Positions 32,717 to 39,900 of a stretch of 46,298 nucleotides of DNA are shown piece after piece. The stretch comes from a virus: IMG/VR virus record IMGVR_UViG_3300032164_001143, positions 1-46,298 of that record; one strand, given 5' to 3'. The position numbers and the translations under genes were made by a program. A model generated the notes under the pieces. It searched no databases and was not told the origin of the DNA. It saw only the letters and a program-made list of their open reading frames with translations. Each line of letters opens with the position of its first letter. The stretch's first letter is position 1.

Positions 32717-32943
32717 CACTCGCCGTATTTCTCGAACAGGAGTTGTCTCGTGTACGCGACCGCGTCCAGGAGCTCCTGGTACAGATCCCTGAGCGGGTCG
32801 CGCCCATTGAAGGGTTGCAGCGGGGTGCCGTATTTTCGACACCCGAACGCATCTCGATCTGCCATATCGATGAGGACGAGGCGCCAGACAGGCGGGTGCT
32901 GGTTGGTCGTCGGAGCGGGCTCGGGTGTGTCGGCTGAAGACAT
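32716..32943 (-). CDS. MazG-like phage protein
   Basis: A 75-residue protein. RDAFGCRKYGTPLQPFNGRD followed by a YQELLDAVAYTRQLLFE helix is a pattern I know from many phage proteins related to MazG-type or dATP/dGTP pyrophosphohydrolases: the Glu-Asp helix would bind metal. It is shorter than full MazG domains, so it may be a reduced form. I choose the ATG at 32943 because GGAGG lies 6 bases ahead; one at 32949 has no spacing. The 58 upstream codons of the long frame cross a terminator and a tRNA and cannot be coding. Confidence 0.55.
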   Translation of the reverse strand: MSSADTPEPAPTTNQHPPVWRLVLIDMADRDAFGCRKYGTPLQPFNGRDPLRDLYQELLDAVAYTRQLLFEKYGE

Positions 32944-32959
32944 TCTCATCCTCCAATCG

Positions 32960-32989
32960 AAAAGGCCCGTCAGCCCAACGCCGACGGGT
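32960..32989 (-). terminator. Rho-independent terminator-like hairpin
   Basis: On the minus strand CCCGTC (32983-32988) pairs with GACGGG (32966-32971) across an 11-base loop, followed by CC and a TTTT run at 32960-32963. It lies downstream of the minus-strand tRNA and ahead of the MazG-like gene. A close copy of this hairpin, without a full T run, is found at 36075-36098. It may end the tRNA transcript or attenuate the operon. Confidence 0.55.
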
Positions 32990-33038
32990 TGCTCTGGGAG
33001 TGTTCTCGTACTCGTTCGCGTCGATTCTCCGAGAGCGC

Positions 33039-33114
33039 TGGGCACCGGCGACGGATTCGAACCGCCTAGCATCGACGCTGATAGCGTCGAGATCGCTCCA
33101 AGCGAAGACCGGCG
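33039..33114 (-). tRNA. tRNA, possible Asp with AUC anticodon
   Basis: Exactly 76 nt with encoded CCA. Acceptor CGCCGGT pairs with GCCGGTG (two G-U pairs). Anticodon stem CGACG/CGTCG encloses the loop CTATCAG. T stem GGCGG/CCGTC encloses TTCGAAT. Standard placement of U33 gives anticodon AUC, which would read the Asp codon GAU; A34 is very unusual there. The D arm is short (UCGC/GCGA with a 5-base loop carrying GG), position 8 is not U, and the discriminator is C. It lies in a gap between minus-strand genes and is followed by a terminator-like hairpin. It is either functional and odd, or decaying. Confidence 0.55.
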
Positions 33115-33123
33115 CGTATTCAT

Positions 33124-33384
33124 CTATCTCTCCGCGGTTTCGATCTCGTACCCGAGGGATCTGAGGACCCTCTCCCCTGCATCCATTGCCAAATCTACCG
33201 AAGCGATCCCATCTACTTTGATCCCCGCGTCACACTCGAAGGTCCATCTCCCGATGCCTTCACAGCGAATGGATGCTACTGTGCTTTCTCCTTCCCTGCA
33301 CTCATAGCGCTGAGACACTTCCTCCATCGGCTTCGCGTGCTGGAGCCGATTGCCGATGGCAACCCAGTCAGATACCTTCGTCAT
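33124..33384 (-). CDS. Hypothetical small early protein
   Basis: An 86-residue protein of unknown family. The N-terminal MTKVSDWVAIGNRLQHAKP is helical, then strands TVASIRCEGIGRWTFECDAG and a helix with ASVDLAMDAGERVLRSLGY. This small alpha-beta shape resembles regulatory or anti-host phage proteins but carries no motif. It overlaps the nuclease gene end by 17 bases and is followed by the tRNA. Confidence 0.5.
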   Translation of the reverse strand: MTKVSDWVAIGNRLQHAKPMEEVSQRYECREGESTVASIRCEGIGRWTFECDAGIKVDGIASVDLAMDAGERVLRSLGYEIETAER

Positions 33385-34555
33385 CGCTCACCCTCCCTCC
33401 TTCGATTTTCTTCTTCGGTCGCCACTCGCAGACATTGCTCTTGAGCGTGACGCCTCCACGCTTCGCTACCGCGTCGAGGATCGCATCGAGAGCCTTAGTA
33501 ATTCCTCTTGGTCCCGTGATCGATCTCAGCGATGTTCTGATCGCGCTGATGCTGGTCGAGTGCTCGCAGCAAGCCCGCGCAAAGCCTTCCCCATGCAGCT
33601 CTTCGAGCACAGCGTAGGCCTTTTCTCCATCGATGGCTCGTCGACCCGGCCCGACCCCATAGACCACTCCATTCTCCAGCTCGATCGGATGCGAGTAGGC
33701 ATAGCTCCGGAGTGCCTCGCCGATCTCGTCGGTGAAAGAACGAAGCTGCTTGAAGGCCAGGTATGCTTGCTGAGCGCGCTCCTTCGTGAGTTCGGCGATC
33801 GGCTGCCGCAATATCTCGTCATGCTCGCCGGCCCCCAGCGCGCGGATGAGGCCGACCCTCGCGGGACAGTAGATCGCCGAGTGACAGTAGCGACACCACG
33901 AGCCCGCTCTCACCTGCGGTGCATTGCCCCGCGCAACCCAGTCGCGAGACTCCTCGACTGACTTGATCATCTCGACGAGCTGGTCGGCGAAGAGGTCGAG
34001 GTCGAAGATATCGACGTCAGCGGTGTCCCTCCGCGAGTGCTCGCCCTCGAGACCAGGCCAGACAATCGAGATGCGCGCGGCCTGACGCTGGAAGACGTTG
34101 CAGGCGACGAGGGCATAGAACATGAGCTGCGCGTTGTCCTGCGCCTTGATCCCCGCCCGCCCTGTCTTGTAGTCGATGACGTGTACTCGGCTGGCATCGA
34201 TTCCGACCACGTCCGCTGTCCCGGGGATGTCGCCCCATGGCAGGTCGGGATAACATCGCGCCCCCTGCTCGGAGATGATGCGGCCGAACCGCTTCGAGGT
34301 GTTCCAGACCATCGGGACTTCAAGCGACCATTCCCCACCGAGTTCTTCGAGCGGCGCGCCGATCTCTTCGCAGGTCTCTCGCCATTCCTCCGAGGTCTCC
34401 TCTATTGCCTTCTCCCTGCCGACCTCCTGCCTTCGCCGCAGGTACTCATGGATAGCTGTCCCTCGCTCAGCCGCCTCACTCGTGCTTGAGATCGCGGGCA
34501 GATGAGCCGATGGCGGACATCGCAGGATCCGCTCGAGCTGAGAGGCGGAAATCAC
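33368..34555 (-). CDS. RecB/Cas4-like PD-(D/E)XK nuclease
   Basis: A 395-residue nuclease. ISASQLERILRCPPSAHL at the start is the typical entry with a first Cys, and RGTAIHEYL supplies the conserved His. GTADVVGIDASRVHVIDYKTG near residues 112-132 is the catalytic core (Asp, then Asp-x-Lys). AQDNAQLMFYALVA is the QxxxY helix. WCRYCHSAIYC gives the remaining Cys of a possible Fe-S cluster. The exonuclease would act with the RecT-like protein encoded just upstream to recombine phage DNA. It overlaps that gene as ATGA. Confidence 0.8.
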   Translation of the reverse strand: MISASQLERILRCPPSAHLPAISSTSEAAERGTAIHEYLRRRQEVGREKAIEETSEEWRETCEEIGAPLEELGGEWSLEVPMVWNTSKRFGRIISEQGARCYPDLPWGDIPGTADVVGIDASRVHVIDYKTGRAGIKAQDNAQLMFYALVACNVFQRQAARISIVWPGLEGEHSRRDTADVDIFDLDLFADQLVEMIKSVEESRDWVARGNAPQVRAGSWCRYCHSAIYCPARVGLIRALGAGEHDEILRQPIAELTKERAQQAYLAFKQLRSFTDEIGEALRSYAYSHPIELENGVVYGVGPGRRAIDGEKAYAVLEELHGEGFARACCEHSTSISAIRTSLRSITGPRGITKALDAILDAVAKRGGVTLKSNVCEWRPKKKIEGGRVSDDEGI

Positions 34556-35529
34556 TTGACCTCTTCTCGAGCTTGCGCCTCGATTTCCATCTTGCGCGCC
34601 GCGTAGAGACCTCGCAGGGTCTTGACTTCAGCGTCGGTGATGCGGTGCACAGTCTGAGCCTTTTGGATCTGCTTCGCGGTCTCGACCAGGCTCTCCTGAT
34701 CAATCGAGGTGCCGATCAGGCTCTTGAGGAACGAGAGCGCCTCACTCTCTACCGCGGTGATCTCTGCCCCGAAGCCGGCCGGAAGGTCGTCGCTCTCCAC
34801 GTCTGCGAAAGAATCGACGGGAGTGAACTTCGCATCAATGACGGTCTTGGGTTCGGGAGTGGGCGCGGCAGGGGGCTCGAACTTCGCTGATTCCTCGACT
34901 GCAAGCTCCCTGATCTTCCTCGACGGTCCGCTCGTCTTGATCTCGATTGAGGCAACCGAGGCCACCGAGGCAACCGGAGCCCTCACTTCCTCCTTGAGAT
35001 CCTCGATGTCAGTGATCTCGGAGAAGCCCATCAGGATGTCAGGGTAGAGAGCGCGGGCAAGCTTCGAGGCCGCTCTCCGCCGGAGCATGTCCTCCGGGTT
35101 CGCCTTCCAGTTCTGTCGGCCGGTGAGCCCCGCACGATTCGCTTGCTCGATGGTATAGGAGAGCCTCACCGCGGAGGATGTCCCGACCCTCCGGCTCTCG
35201 TAGGTCGCTTCCTTGTCGGTCGAGCTGACCAGGTGGAAGAACTGGCAGGTGTTTCGATGCTGGAGGCACAGAGCCTGCATCAACTCAGCCGACATGCAGG
35301 GCTTCCCATCGACGACATAGATGGCCCGAACCGATTGCATGGGGGTCAATCCCAGCTCGAGACCTTGCAGGAGGATTATATAAGCATCATCCGGATTCTT
35401 GAGGTGCGGGATGAGTGAACACTTGGCCACTGCCTGAGCAAGCGACCAGGTCTCCTCCCATGTGCGGGGTATGAGCGCGTGAGACAGCGGTTGCGTCTGC
35501 ACGACGAGGGCTTGATTCACTTCGGTCAT
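34552..35529 (-). CDS. recT: RecT-like single-strand annealing protein
   Basis: A 325-residue protein. The N-terminal 190 residues have the signatures of RecT-type annealing proteins: LIPHLKNPDDAYIILLQGLE, LGLTPMQSVRAIYVVDGKPC and AELMQALCLQHRNTCQFF, then NPEDMLRRRAASKLARALYP. The C-terminal part is a Pro/Ala-rich linker and a helical end that could bind a partner. It pairs homologous single strands and works with the nuclease gene that follows. The start overlaps the upstream stop as ATGA. Confidence 0.75.
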   Translation of the reverse strand: MTEVNQALVVQTQPLSHALIPRTWEETWSLAQAVAKCSLIPHLKNPDDAYIILLQGLELGLTPMQSVRAIYVVDGKPCMSAELMQALCLQHRNTCQFFHLVSSTDKEATYESRRVGTSSAVRLSYTIEQANRAGLTGRQNWKANPEDMLRRRAASKLARALYPDILMGFSEITDIEDLKEEVRAPVASVASVASIEIKTSGPSRKIRELAVEESAKFEPPAAPTPEPKTVIDAKFTPVDSFADVESDDLPAGFGAEITAVESEALSFLKSLIGTSIDQESLVETAKQIQKAQTVHRITDAEVKTLRGLYAARKMEIEAQAREEVK

Positions 35530-35885
35530 TGGTCGTCTCTCCTTAGTCGATCCCGGATGTTCTCGACCACCTTCACTCGCTGATGTTCGAAGAAGTCGAG
35601 CAGTTTTCTCATGCCTCTCTCGTCGAGGACATACAACTTCGAGCTCGCGTAGAACGACACCTGTCCTTGGTCATTCAGCGTGACACCGATCGATTTACCG
35701 TCGACGTCGACGACCTGCATCGAGGCGACCGTCTTGGGCTGGACCCATTCCTTGGGCACCTCCCCGCTCGTCTTGACGCGGTCGAAAAACTCGACCACCT
35801 TGCGCGCCAATGAATCGTCAATCCGATCACCGGCGAGCGCAATAATGTCATGCACCTCAGCCGAAAGGCTGTCCGAAGGTTCCAC
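35526..35885 (-). CDS. Hypothetical protein before recT
   Basis: A 119-residue protein of unknown family. A helical start (AEVHDIIALAGDRIDDSLAR) leads to a strand-rich middle (VDVDGKSIGVTLNDQGQVSF) and a helical, basic end. It begins with GTG after GGAGGTAAGG and overlaps the RecT gene start as ATGA. Position suggests a recombination accessory or a Gam-like host nuclease inhibitor, but sequence evidence for either is missing. Confidence 0.5.
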   Translation of the reverse strand: MEPSDSLSAEVHDIIALAGDRIDDSLARKVVEFFDRVKTSGEVPKEWVQPKTVASMQVVDVDGKSIGVTLNDQGQVSFYASSKLYVLDERGMRKLLDFFEHQRVKVVENIRDRLRRDDQ

Positions 35886-35889
35886 GTCC

Positions 35890-35997
35890 TTACCTCCAGT
35901 GTGAGAGGAGGAGCCCCATCACAACGGCGATCGCCACAAGAGCAATCGCCACAACTCCTAGCCAACGCTCTTCGCGCCTTAGCTTAGTCCGAGGCAC
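35890..35997 (-). CDS. 35-residue membrane peptide
   Basis: A short frame starting GTG at 35997 gives a basic N-terminus (PRTKLRREERW), one clear membrane helix of Val, Ala, Ile and Leu (GVVAIALVAIAVVMGLLLS) and a short end. The TAA is 5 bases before the next gene. Its ribosome site, CGAGGG, is the far end of the strong hairpin 36003-36068, which could mask it. Such peptides may act in superinfection control or as membrane toxins. This is the first gene of the leftward early operon if the frame at 35979-36251 is not coding. Confidence 0.45.
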   Translation of the reverse strand: MPRTKLRREERWLGVVAIALVAIAVVMGLLLSHWR

Positions 35998-36002
35998 AAT
36001 AA

Positions 36003-36068
36003 CCCTCGCTGAGGCCGGCCGTCCATGCCTTGGGGGGGAGGAAGGCAGACGGCCAGCCTCAGCGAGGG
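36003..36068. promoter_or_regulatory. 27-bp hairpin overlapping a ribosome site
   Basis: A 21-bp inverted repeat with one mismatch joins 36003-36023 and 36048-36068, and TGCCTT/AAGGCA inside it (about 36025-36030 and 36042-36047) extends it to 27 pairs around a G-rich loop. In minus-strand RNA the 3' arm contains the ribosome site of the membrane peptide gene. It may hold translation off or act as a terminator or attenuator. In plus RNA the same hairpin forms but no plus gene is near. Confidence 0.55.
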
Positions 36069-36416
36069 AGAGGACCCGCCAGCCCTATGCCGACGGGGTG
36101 CTGGGGGAGGTCGTCCCTTGGGATGCCCCACAGCGTTAGCGTCTAAGCCGAGAGCATTGTCATTGCCCTCAAGGCCACAATAAGAATTCTTACGGAACCC
36201 GTCCATCCGTACAATCCTCCCGCGCTCGACCTCAATGCCGAGCCCTGCCACGCGGGAAAATCGTTAACAGTAAGTTGATTTAGTGTCAAATATAATTTTG
36301 TAGATATGTCTTAACACTGCGTTATTCCAATGCGCTTAACAGATCACTCTTCGGGTACGCGACCGCGCGGATAGGAAAATATTTAGCCTATATGCAATAT
36401 TCCGGCGGAGACTTAA
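36069..36416. promoter_or_regulatory. Early intergenic control region, minus strand
   Basis: This 350-base gap lies between the early operon and the repressor-like gene. A hairpin at 36075-36098 copies the terminator-like hairpin at 32960-32989. On the minus strand TTGACA (36284-36289) and TAACGA (36261-36266) with 17 bases between form a candidate promoter. TTAACA/C occurs at 36264-36270, 36311-36317 and 36336-36342 and may be operator sites. From 36270 to 36400 the stretch is clearly AT-rich. The long frame at 35979-36251 is Pro/Arg/Gly-rich and not convincing. Confidence 0.45.
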
Positions 36417-36998
36417 TTAGCCGTTGGGTCGTTTTCTGATTCTCTTTGGCGGGAGTGGAATGAGGAGAGGCTCGTCGGGCAATATCTGGCCCTCGAGTGG
36501 CGGGACGGAATCATTCAGATCCGCGAGAAGGCCTCTGACATAGCGGACGGCGATTGAAACAAGGGCTCTTCCAATGTCAGGACCAATCTGAGTCTTGGCT
36601 ACGTGCAAGCATCGGAGGAGCGTGATCTCGTCGTCCGCGAGCTCCCATAGCTCGTAGAGGGGGATACCCAGCGCCTTGAACATCGCGGGGAGCTTTTCGC
36701 TCTGCCTCGTTATCCTCGTTCGGTCATTCTCGGAGACGGGCCAGAACTGGGTGACTTCTGCGGGCGCGAAAGTCATCCCATGCTCCTCGAAAAACGCACT
36801 GACACGACCTGGCTTGAGCCTTCCGGTGTGAGGATTCCCCATGCCCTTCTCGAGTAACTTACGCCTCATCAACTCACGAGAATAAGGCGTGATCTTATAA
36901 GGTTGGCTCTCCGGCTTGACTCTTCCCATGACTGCTACTCGTGCTGCGCCCGGGCGCAGCTCGCCGGGACGTCCTCGGCATCTCCGTAACTTTACCAT
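36417..36998 (-). CDS. Repressor-like regulatory protein
   Basis: A 193-residue basic protein. The central part has KPGRVSAFFEEHGMTFAPAE as a candidate helix-turn-helix followed by FKALGIPLYELWELADDE, the ending typical of XRE-type domains. The remainder is helical and ends in a Pro/Lys/Arg tail. It is divergent from another XRE protein, the layout of a lysogeny switch. The ATG at 36998 lies 5 bases after the -10 box of a good promoter, so the message is probably leaderless; a later ATG at 36929 is possible. DNA binding is inferred. Confidence 0.55.
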   Translation of the reverse strand: MVKLRRCRGRPGELRPGAARVAVMGRVKPESQPYKITPYSRELMRRKLLEKGMGNPHTGRLKPGRVSAFFEEHGMTFAPAEVTQFWPVSENDRTRITRQSEKLPAMFKALGIPLYELWELADDEITLLRCLHVAKTQIGPDIGRALVSIAVRYVRGLLADLNDSVPPLEGQILPDEPLLIPLPPKRIRKRPNG

Positions 36999-37003
36999 GC
37001 CAA

Positions 37004-37032
37004 AACATAACACTTTGCTTATGTAGTGGCAA
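37004..37032 (-). promoter_or_regulatory. Promoter of repressor-like gene
   Basis: On the minus strand TTGCCA (37027-37032) and TATGTT (37004-37009) are separated by exactly 17 bases. Transcription would start near 36997, at the first base of the ATG at 36998, giving a leaderless mRNA. The -35 boxes of this and the opposite promoter are 37 bases apart, so both could be controlled by shared operators. Confidence 0.6.
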
Positions 37033-37069
37033 CCTGCCGACGGAGAATTGCGAAATATTTGCTCGACGC

Positions 37070-37098
37070 TTGACGTAAATTAACCCATGGTTTATTTT
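37070..37098 (+). promoter_or_regulatory. Promoter of divergent XRE gene
   Basis: TTGACG (37070-37075) and TATTTT (37093-37098) have a 17-base spacer. The start point would fall at about 37105-37106, on the A of the ATG at 37106, and no ribosome site fits between. This is again a leaderless arrangement, as in the lambda cI maintenance transcript. Confidence 0.6.
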
Positions 37099-37105
37099 GT
37101 GGGCG

Positions 37106-37327
37106 ATGAAAAAACCGACTAGGGGGCAAAGTCTGGGCGATCGGATATCGGTCGCTATGGCTAAGAGAGGCATCAGTCGCGGGCAGCTCGCCGAGGCAAT
37201 GGGAGTGACCTACGTGGCAGTCTATTGTTGGTCGAAGGACACGCGGACGCCTCCGGTCGCGACTCTGCGTCGATTGGCGAAGATCCTTCGCGTCCCCTTT
37301 GCACATCTGATCGAGGCCGTCGAATGA
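37106..37327 (+). CDS. XRE-family transcription regulator
   Basis: A 73-residue protein made almost wholly of one lambda-type helix-turn-helix domain: GDRISVAMAKRGISRGQLAE and then AMGVTYVAVYCWSKDTRTPP as the recognition region, ending in RLAKILRVPFAHLIEAVE. At this size it is Cro-like: DNA binding and dimer formation without a sensor or protease domain. It opens the rightward operon that carries the helicase and lies opposite the repressor-like gene. It probably represses the opposite promoter or its own. Confidence 0.75.
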   Translation: MKKPTRGQSLGDRISVAMAKRGISRGQLAEAMGVTYVAVYCWSKDTRTPPVATLRRLAKILRVPFAHLIEAVE

Positions 37328-37370
37328 CCGTCGATGAGCGCAGGCATGAAACGCGAGAAGGAGGAAATAG

Positions 37371-37886
37371 ATGAGCGACGAGAAATACGAAACCCTGTAT
37401 GTGAATCTGCTCGAGGAGGAGATCGCCAGGTATGCGACGGAGATGGCGGTGCTCGATGAAACAATCCGGATGAAGGAGGACGAGGCGAAGCGGGCCGCTG
37501 CGACGTACAAAGAAGACCTGAAGACGCTCGATGCCCGAAGGGCGACCTTGGCTCAGCGCGTCCGCGAGCGCAAGGAGAGGCGGGATGTTCCGGTCGCTGA
37601 GCAAAAAGACTTCTCGCGGAAAGCGATCTCCACCATTCGTCTCGACACTGGCGAGATCGTCCGCGAACGGGCGATGAGTTCGGAAGAGCTTCAGACCGAG
37701 CTCGACTTTAAGAAGACCCGGAAGTTCAAGGCCGAGGTCGCCGAGACCTCCGAAGAGCCGACGCCAAGAAGAAGGAAACAGAGCCCAACTCCAGCGGGCG
37801 ATCCCATCGTCGAGGCCTGCAAGGAGGCGGGTCTCGAGAGCCAGGTATCCCTCGCTCAATGCACCCTTGAGGACATGGCCGACTGA
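37371..37886 (+). CDS. Coiled-coil early protein
   Basis: A 171-residue protein. The first 85 residues are a long charged coiled coil (TIRMKEDEAKRAAATYKEDL). Then follows ISTIRLDTGEIVRERAMSSE, a strand-turn-helix found after coiled coils in small phage proteins. The C-terminal part is Pro/Arg/Lys-rich with a short helix at the end. GAAGGAGG precedes the ATG. It lies between the Cro-like gene and the helicase; a helicase loader or a structural bridge is possible. Function unknown. Confidence 0.55.
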   Translation: MSDEKYETLYVNLLEEEIARYATEMAVLDETIRMKEDEAKRAAATYKEDLKTLDARRATLAQRVRERKERRDVPVAEQKDFSRKAISTIRLDTGEIVRERAMSSEELQTELDFKKTRKFKAEVAETSEEPTPRRRKQSPTPAGDPIVEACKEAGLESQVSLAQCTLEDMAD

Positions 37887-37919
37887 TCTGGTTGTTCTTG
37901 AACGGGAGCTGGAGGACGG

Positions 37920-39383
37920 ATGAGCGAGGGTGGTGGAAACGGGACAACCGGCCCGCAAGCGCTGGCTACTGACCGGACGGAACGCAGCATCGTCAGCACG
38001 ATCCTCGCCACCAAGGGAGCAGTGCTCTACGAGCTGCGCCTCGATCCCGCGACGATCTTCAACCCACGAGTAAGGCAGTTCCTCGTGGCCGCGCTCAGGT
38101 TGCACGGGGACGACTACCAGATCACTCCGGAGATCCTTGCCGCTCACGCTCCCGAGGTCGACCAGACCTGGCTAGCGGCGATCGTGGGCGACTTCGATGT
38201 CTCGTCCAACCTCGAAGACCTCAAGGCGAACCTGCCGCTCATCGAGGAGTCGCATCGGGATCGAGAGATCCGGAAGGCGGCCAGCTCGCTCACGCGAGAA
38301 CCCGGCGATGAGCTCGCGCTGGCCAGGATCCGCCTGCTCGCGGACCCGGCGCGGAAGAGGAAGGACGATGACTACCTGGTCGACGTGGCTGAGTATCTCG
38401 GGGCGGATGAGCCCTCAGATGACACCGCGGAGGACTGGACGGTTGAAGGCCTCATTCCGTCCGCGGCCCCTTCCGCCATCGCGGGCGAGCCCAAGAGCGG
38501 CAAGACGATCCTAGCAGAGGAGATTTGCATCTGCGTTGCCGCGGGCATCCCGATCCTTGGGTTCCCCGTTCGGCAAGGTCCGGTTCTCCTCTTCCCGTTC
38601 GAGGATCCCAAGAGGCTCACTCAGCGACGGTTATGGTGGATAGCGCGCGCTCACGGGATCGACCCCCGCAGCCTTGCCGGATCGCTTTGCGTGAGTGACC
38701 AGTCGCTTGGACTCGATGAGCGCTCCGACGTTGAACGCCTGCGCCGCTCGATCGAGCGCTATCACCCCCTCCTCATCCTCATCGACAGCCTCTCCCGGAT
38801 CCACTCAGGCGACGAGAATTCCAAGCAAGACATGGGGGTCGTGCACAAGGTCTGGGGCGACCTGGCGCGTGAGTACGAGTGCGCGATCGTCATCATCCAC
38901 CATTTCGCGAAGAGCAACGAGCGAGACAAACGGGGGCCAGGGCAGAGGATGCGAGGGTCCAGCGACATTCATGCGCTCGTCCGCCAGGTCGTGGGCGTGA
39001 TGGGAGCCGAGGAGGATCAGGTCAAGACGATTTCTTGCTCAGGCAACTTGGATGGCAAGCCCAAGCCCTTCTTGGCCGAGCTCGTGGGCAGCGAGGACAG
39101 AGGCAAGAAAACCCTCTCCTGGGCTCACAGGGGCAACGCCAGGGAGTATCAGGACTCGCGCATCAGGGAGGCAATCGTCGCGGTTCTGGGTGGCAATGGC
39201 GAGGGTCTGGGAGCAAAGGCGGTCAGGGATGGGGTTCGCGCACTGATCGGGAGGGCTTCGAGCGAAGGGATCGACCACACACTCCGGAGGATGAAGGTGG
39301 AGGGACTGATCGACCAAGCGGTCGGAACCCGCAACGGTCAAATCAAGCCCTACCGACTAATCCGATCGCAGGAGCAAAACTGA
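37920..39383 (+). CDS. RepA/DnaB-like replicative helicase
   Basis: A 487-residue protein with three parts. Residues 18-145 are helical and resemble a DnaB N-terminal domain (TERSIVSTILATKGAVLYEL). Residues 175-400 are a RecA-fold ATPase: Walker A GEPKSGKT at 189-196, Walker B PLLILIDS with Asp289, and AIVIIHHFAKS as motif H3. The last 80 residues are a winged-helix-like end. It should be a hexameric helicase or RepA-type primase-associated ATPase that starts phage DNA replication. The iteron cluster immediately downstream is its natural partner. Confidence 0.75.
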   Translation: MSEGGGNGTTGPQALATDRTERSIVSTILATKGAVLYELRLDPATIFNPRVRQFLVAALRLHGDDYQITPEILAAHAPEVDQTWLAAIVGDFDVSSNLEDLKANLPLIEESHRDREIRKAASSLTREPGDELALARIRLLADPARKRKDDDYLVDVAEYLGADEPSDDTAEDWTVEGLIPSAAPSAIAGEPKSGKTILAEEICICVAAGIPILGFPVRQGPVLLFPFEDPKRLTQRRLWWIARAHGIDPRSLAGSLCVSDQSLGLDERSDVERLRRSIERYHPLLILIDSLSRIHSGDENSKQDMGVVHKVWGDLAREYECAIVIIHHFAKSNERDKRGPGQRMRGSSDIHALVRQVVGVMGAEEDQVKTISCSGNLDGKPKPFLAELVGSEDRGKKTLSWAHRGNAREYQDSRIREAIVAVLGGNGEGLGAKAVRDGVRALIGRASSEGIDHTLRRMKVEGLIDQAVGTRNGQIKPYRLIRSQEQN

Positions 39384-39687
39384 TGATCTCCGTCGCTGAG
39401 CAACCTTGCCGACCATGCCGGTACCTTGCCGCGGCAAGGTTATCAGCGACGATAAATGCAAACCTTGCCGATCCTTGCCGGTATCTTGACCTTGCCGGGC
39501 CCCGTACCCCGGACGGCCCCCGAGCAAACCTTGCCGCCGGGTATGTATTATATACCCGGCAAGGTTGCGGGGGCCTGGACGGGTTAAGCGGCAGGGATCC
39601 GGAAAAGAGGGATCAAGAGAAGATCTTAATCCCATGCGGCAAGGTTTCGGATGGCGGGGTGAATTGTATTCAGAGGGAGGGACGGCA
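39384..39687. other. Iteron-rich replication origin candidate
   Basis: I see no gene in this 300-base gap. AACCTTGCCG or its complement CGGCAAGGTT occurs exactly at 39402-39411, 39461-39470, 39537-39546, and inverted at 39432-39441, 39567-39576 and 39637-39646. Copies with one or two changes lie at 39422, 39471 and 39488. At 39423-39440 two units form an 18-bp palindrome. Between 39537 and 39576 two inverted units flank CCGGGTAT...ATACCCGG with an AT core (GTATTATAT), a likely melting site. This is a typical iteron origin next to a helicase gene. An operator array for a repressor is the alternative. Confidence 0.7.
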
Positions 39688-39900
39688 ATGTCGAAAGGCA
39701 GCCCGGGAGTGAAACGTGGGCCGAAGTTTTGGATCGGGCTGAGGGTCTGCCGCAGGTGCGGGGCGCAGGTGCCGAAGACCTGGCGAGTAGCTCACCTCGA
39801 AGCGAAGCATGACGTTTGGAGGCCGACCAGGCAGGAGATCGAGGAGTGCTACGGGGAGATGGGCAGCAAGGGCAAGAGCGAGAGGAGACAGGCATGCTGA
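39688..39900 (+). CDS. Small C2H2-like zinc protein
   Basis: A 70-residue basic protein. FWIGLRVCRRCGAQVPKTW followed by RVAHLEAKHDVW has the CxxC...HxxxxH spacing of a small C2H2-type zinc knuckle. It starts at the ATG at 39688 with GAGGGAGGG upstream; the longer frame extends into the iteron region and is not coding there. It overlaps the Dam gene start by 7 bases. DNA binding near the origin or at promoters is likely. Confidence 0.55.
   Translation: MSKGSPGVKRGPKFWIGLRVCRRCGAQVPKTWRVAHLEAKHDVWRPTRQEIEECYGEMGSKGKSERRQAC

Noticed and set aside
32944-33123. N-terminal extension of the MazG-like frame up to 33123
   Set aside because: It would run through a terminator-like hairpin and the tRNA; a good ribosome site lies before 32943.
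35979-36251. 90-codon minus frame in the early control region
   Set aside because: Pro/Arg/Gly-rich translation across two hairpins and no clear ribosome site; it looks non-coding.
38879-39712. 277-codon plus frame overlapping the helicase 3' half and the iterons
   Set aside because: It is in another frame of the helicase gene, Gly/Arg/Gln-rich, and would cross the iteron repeats.
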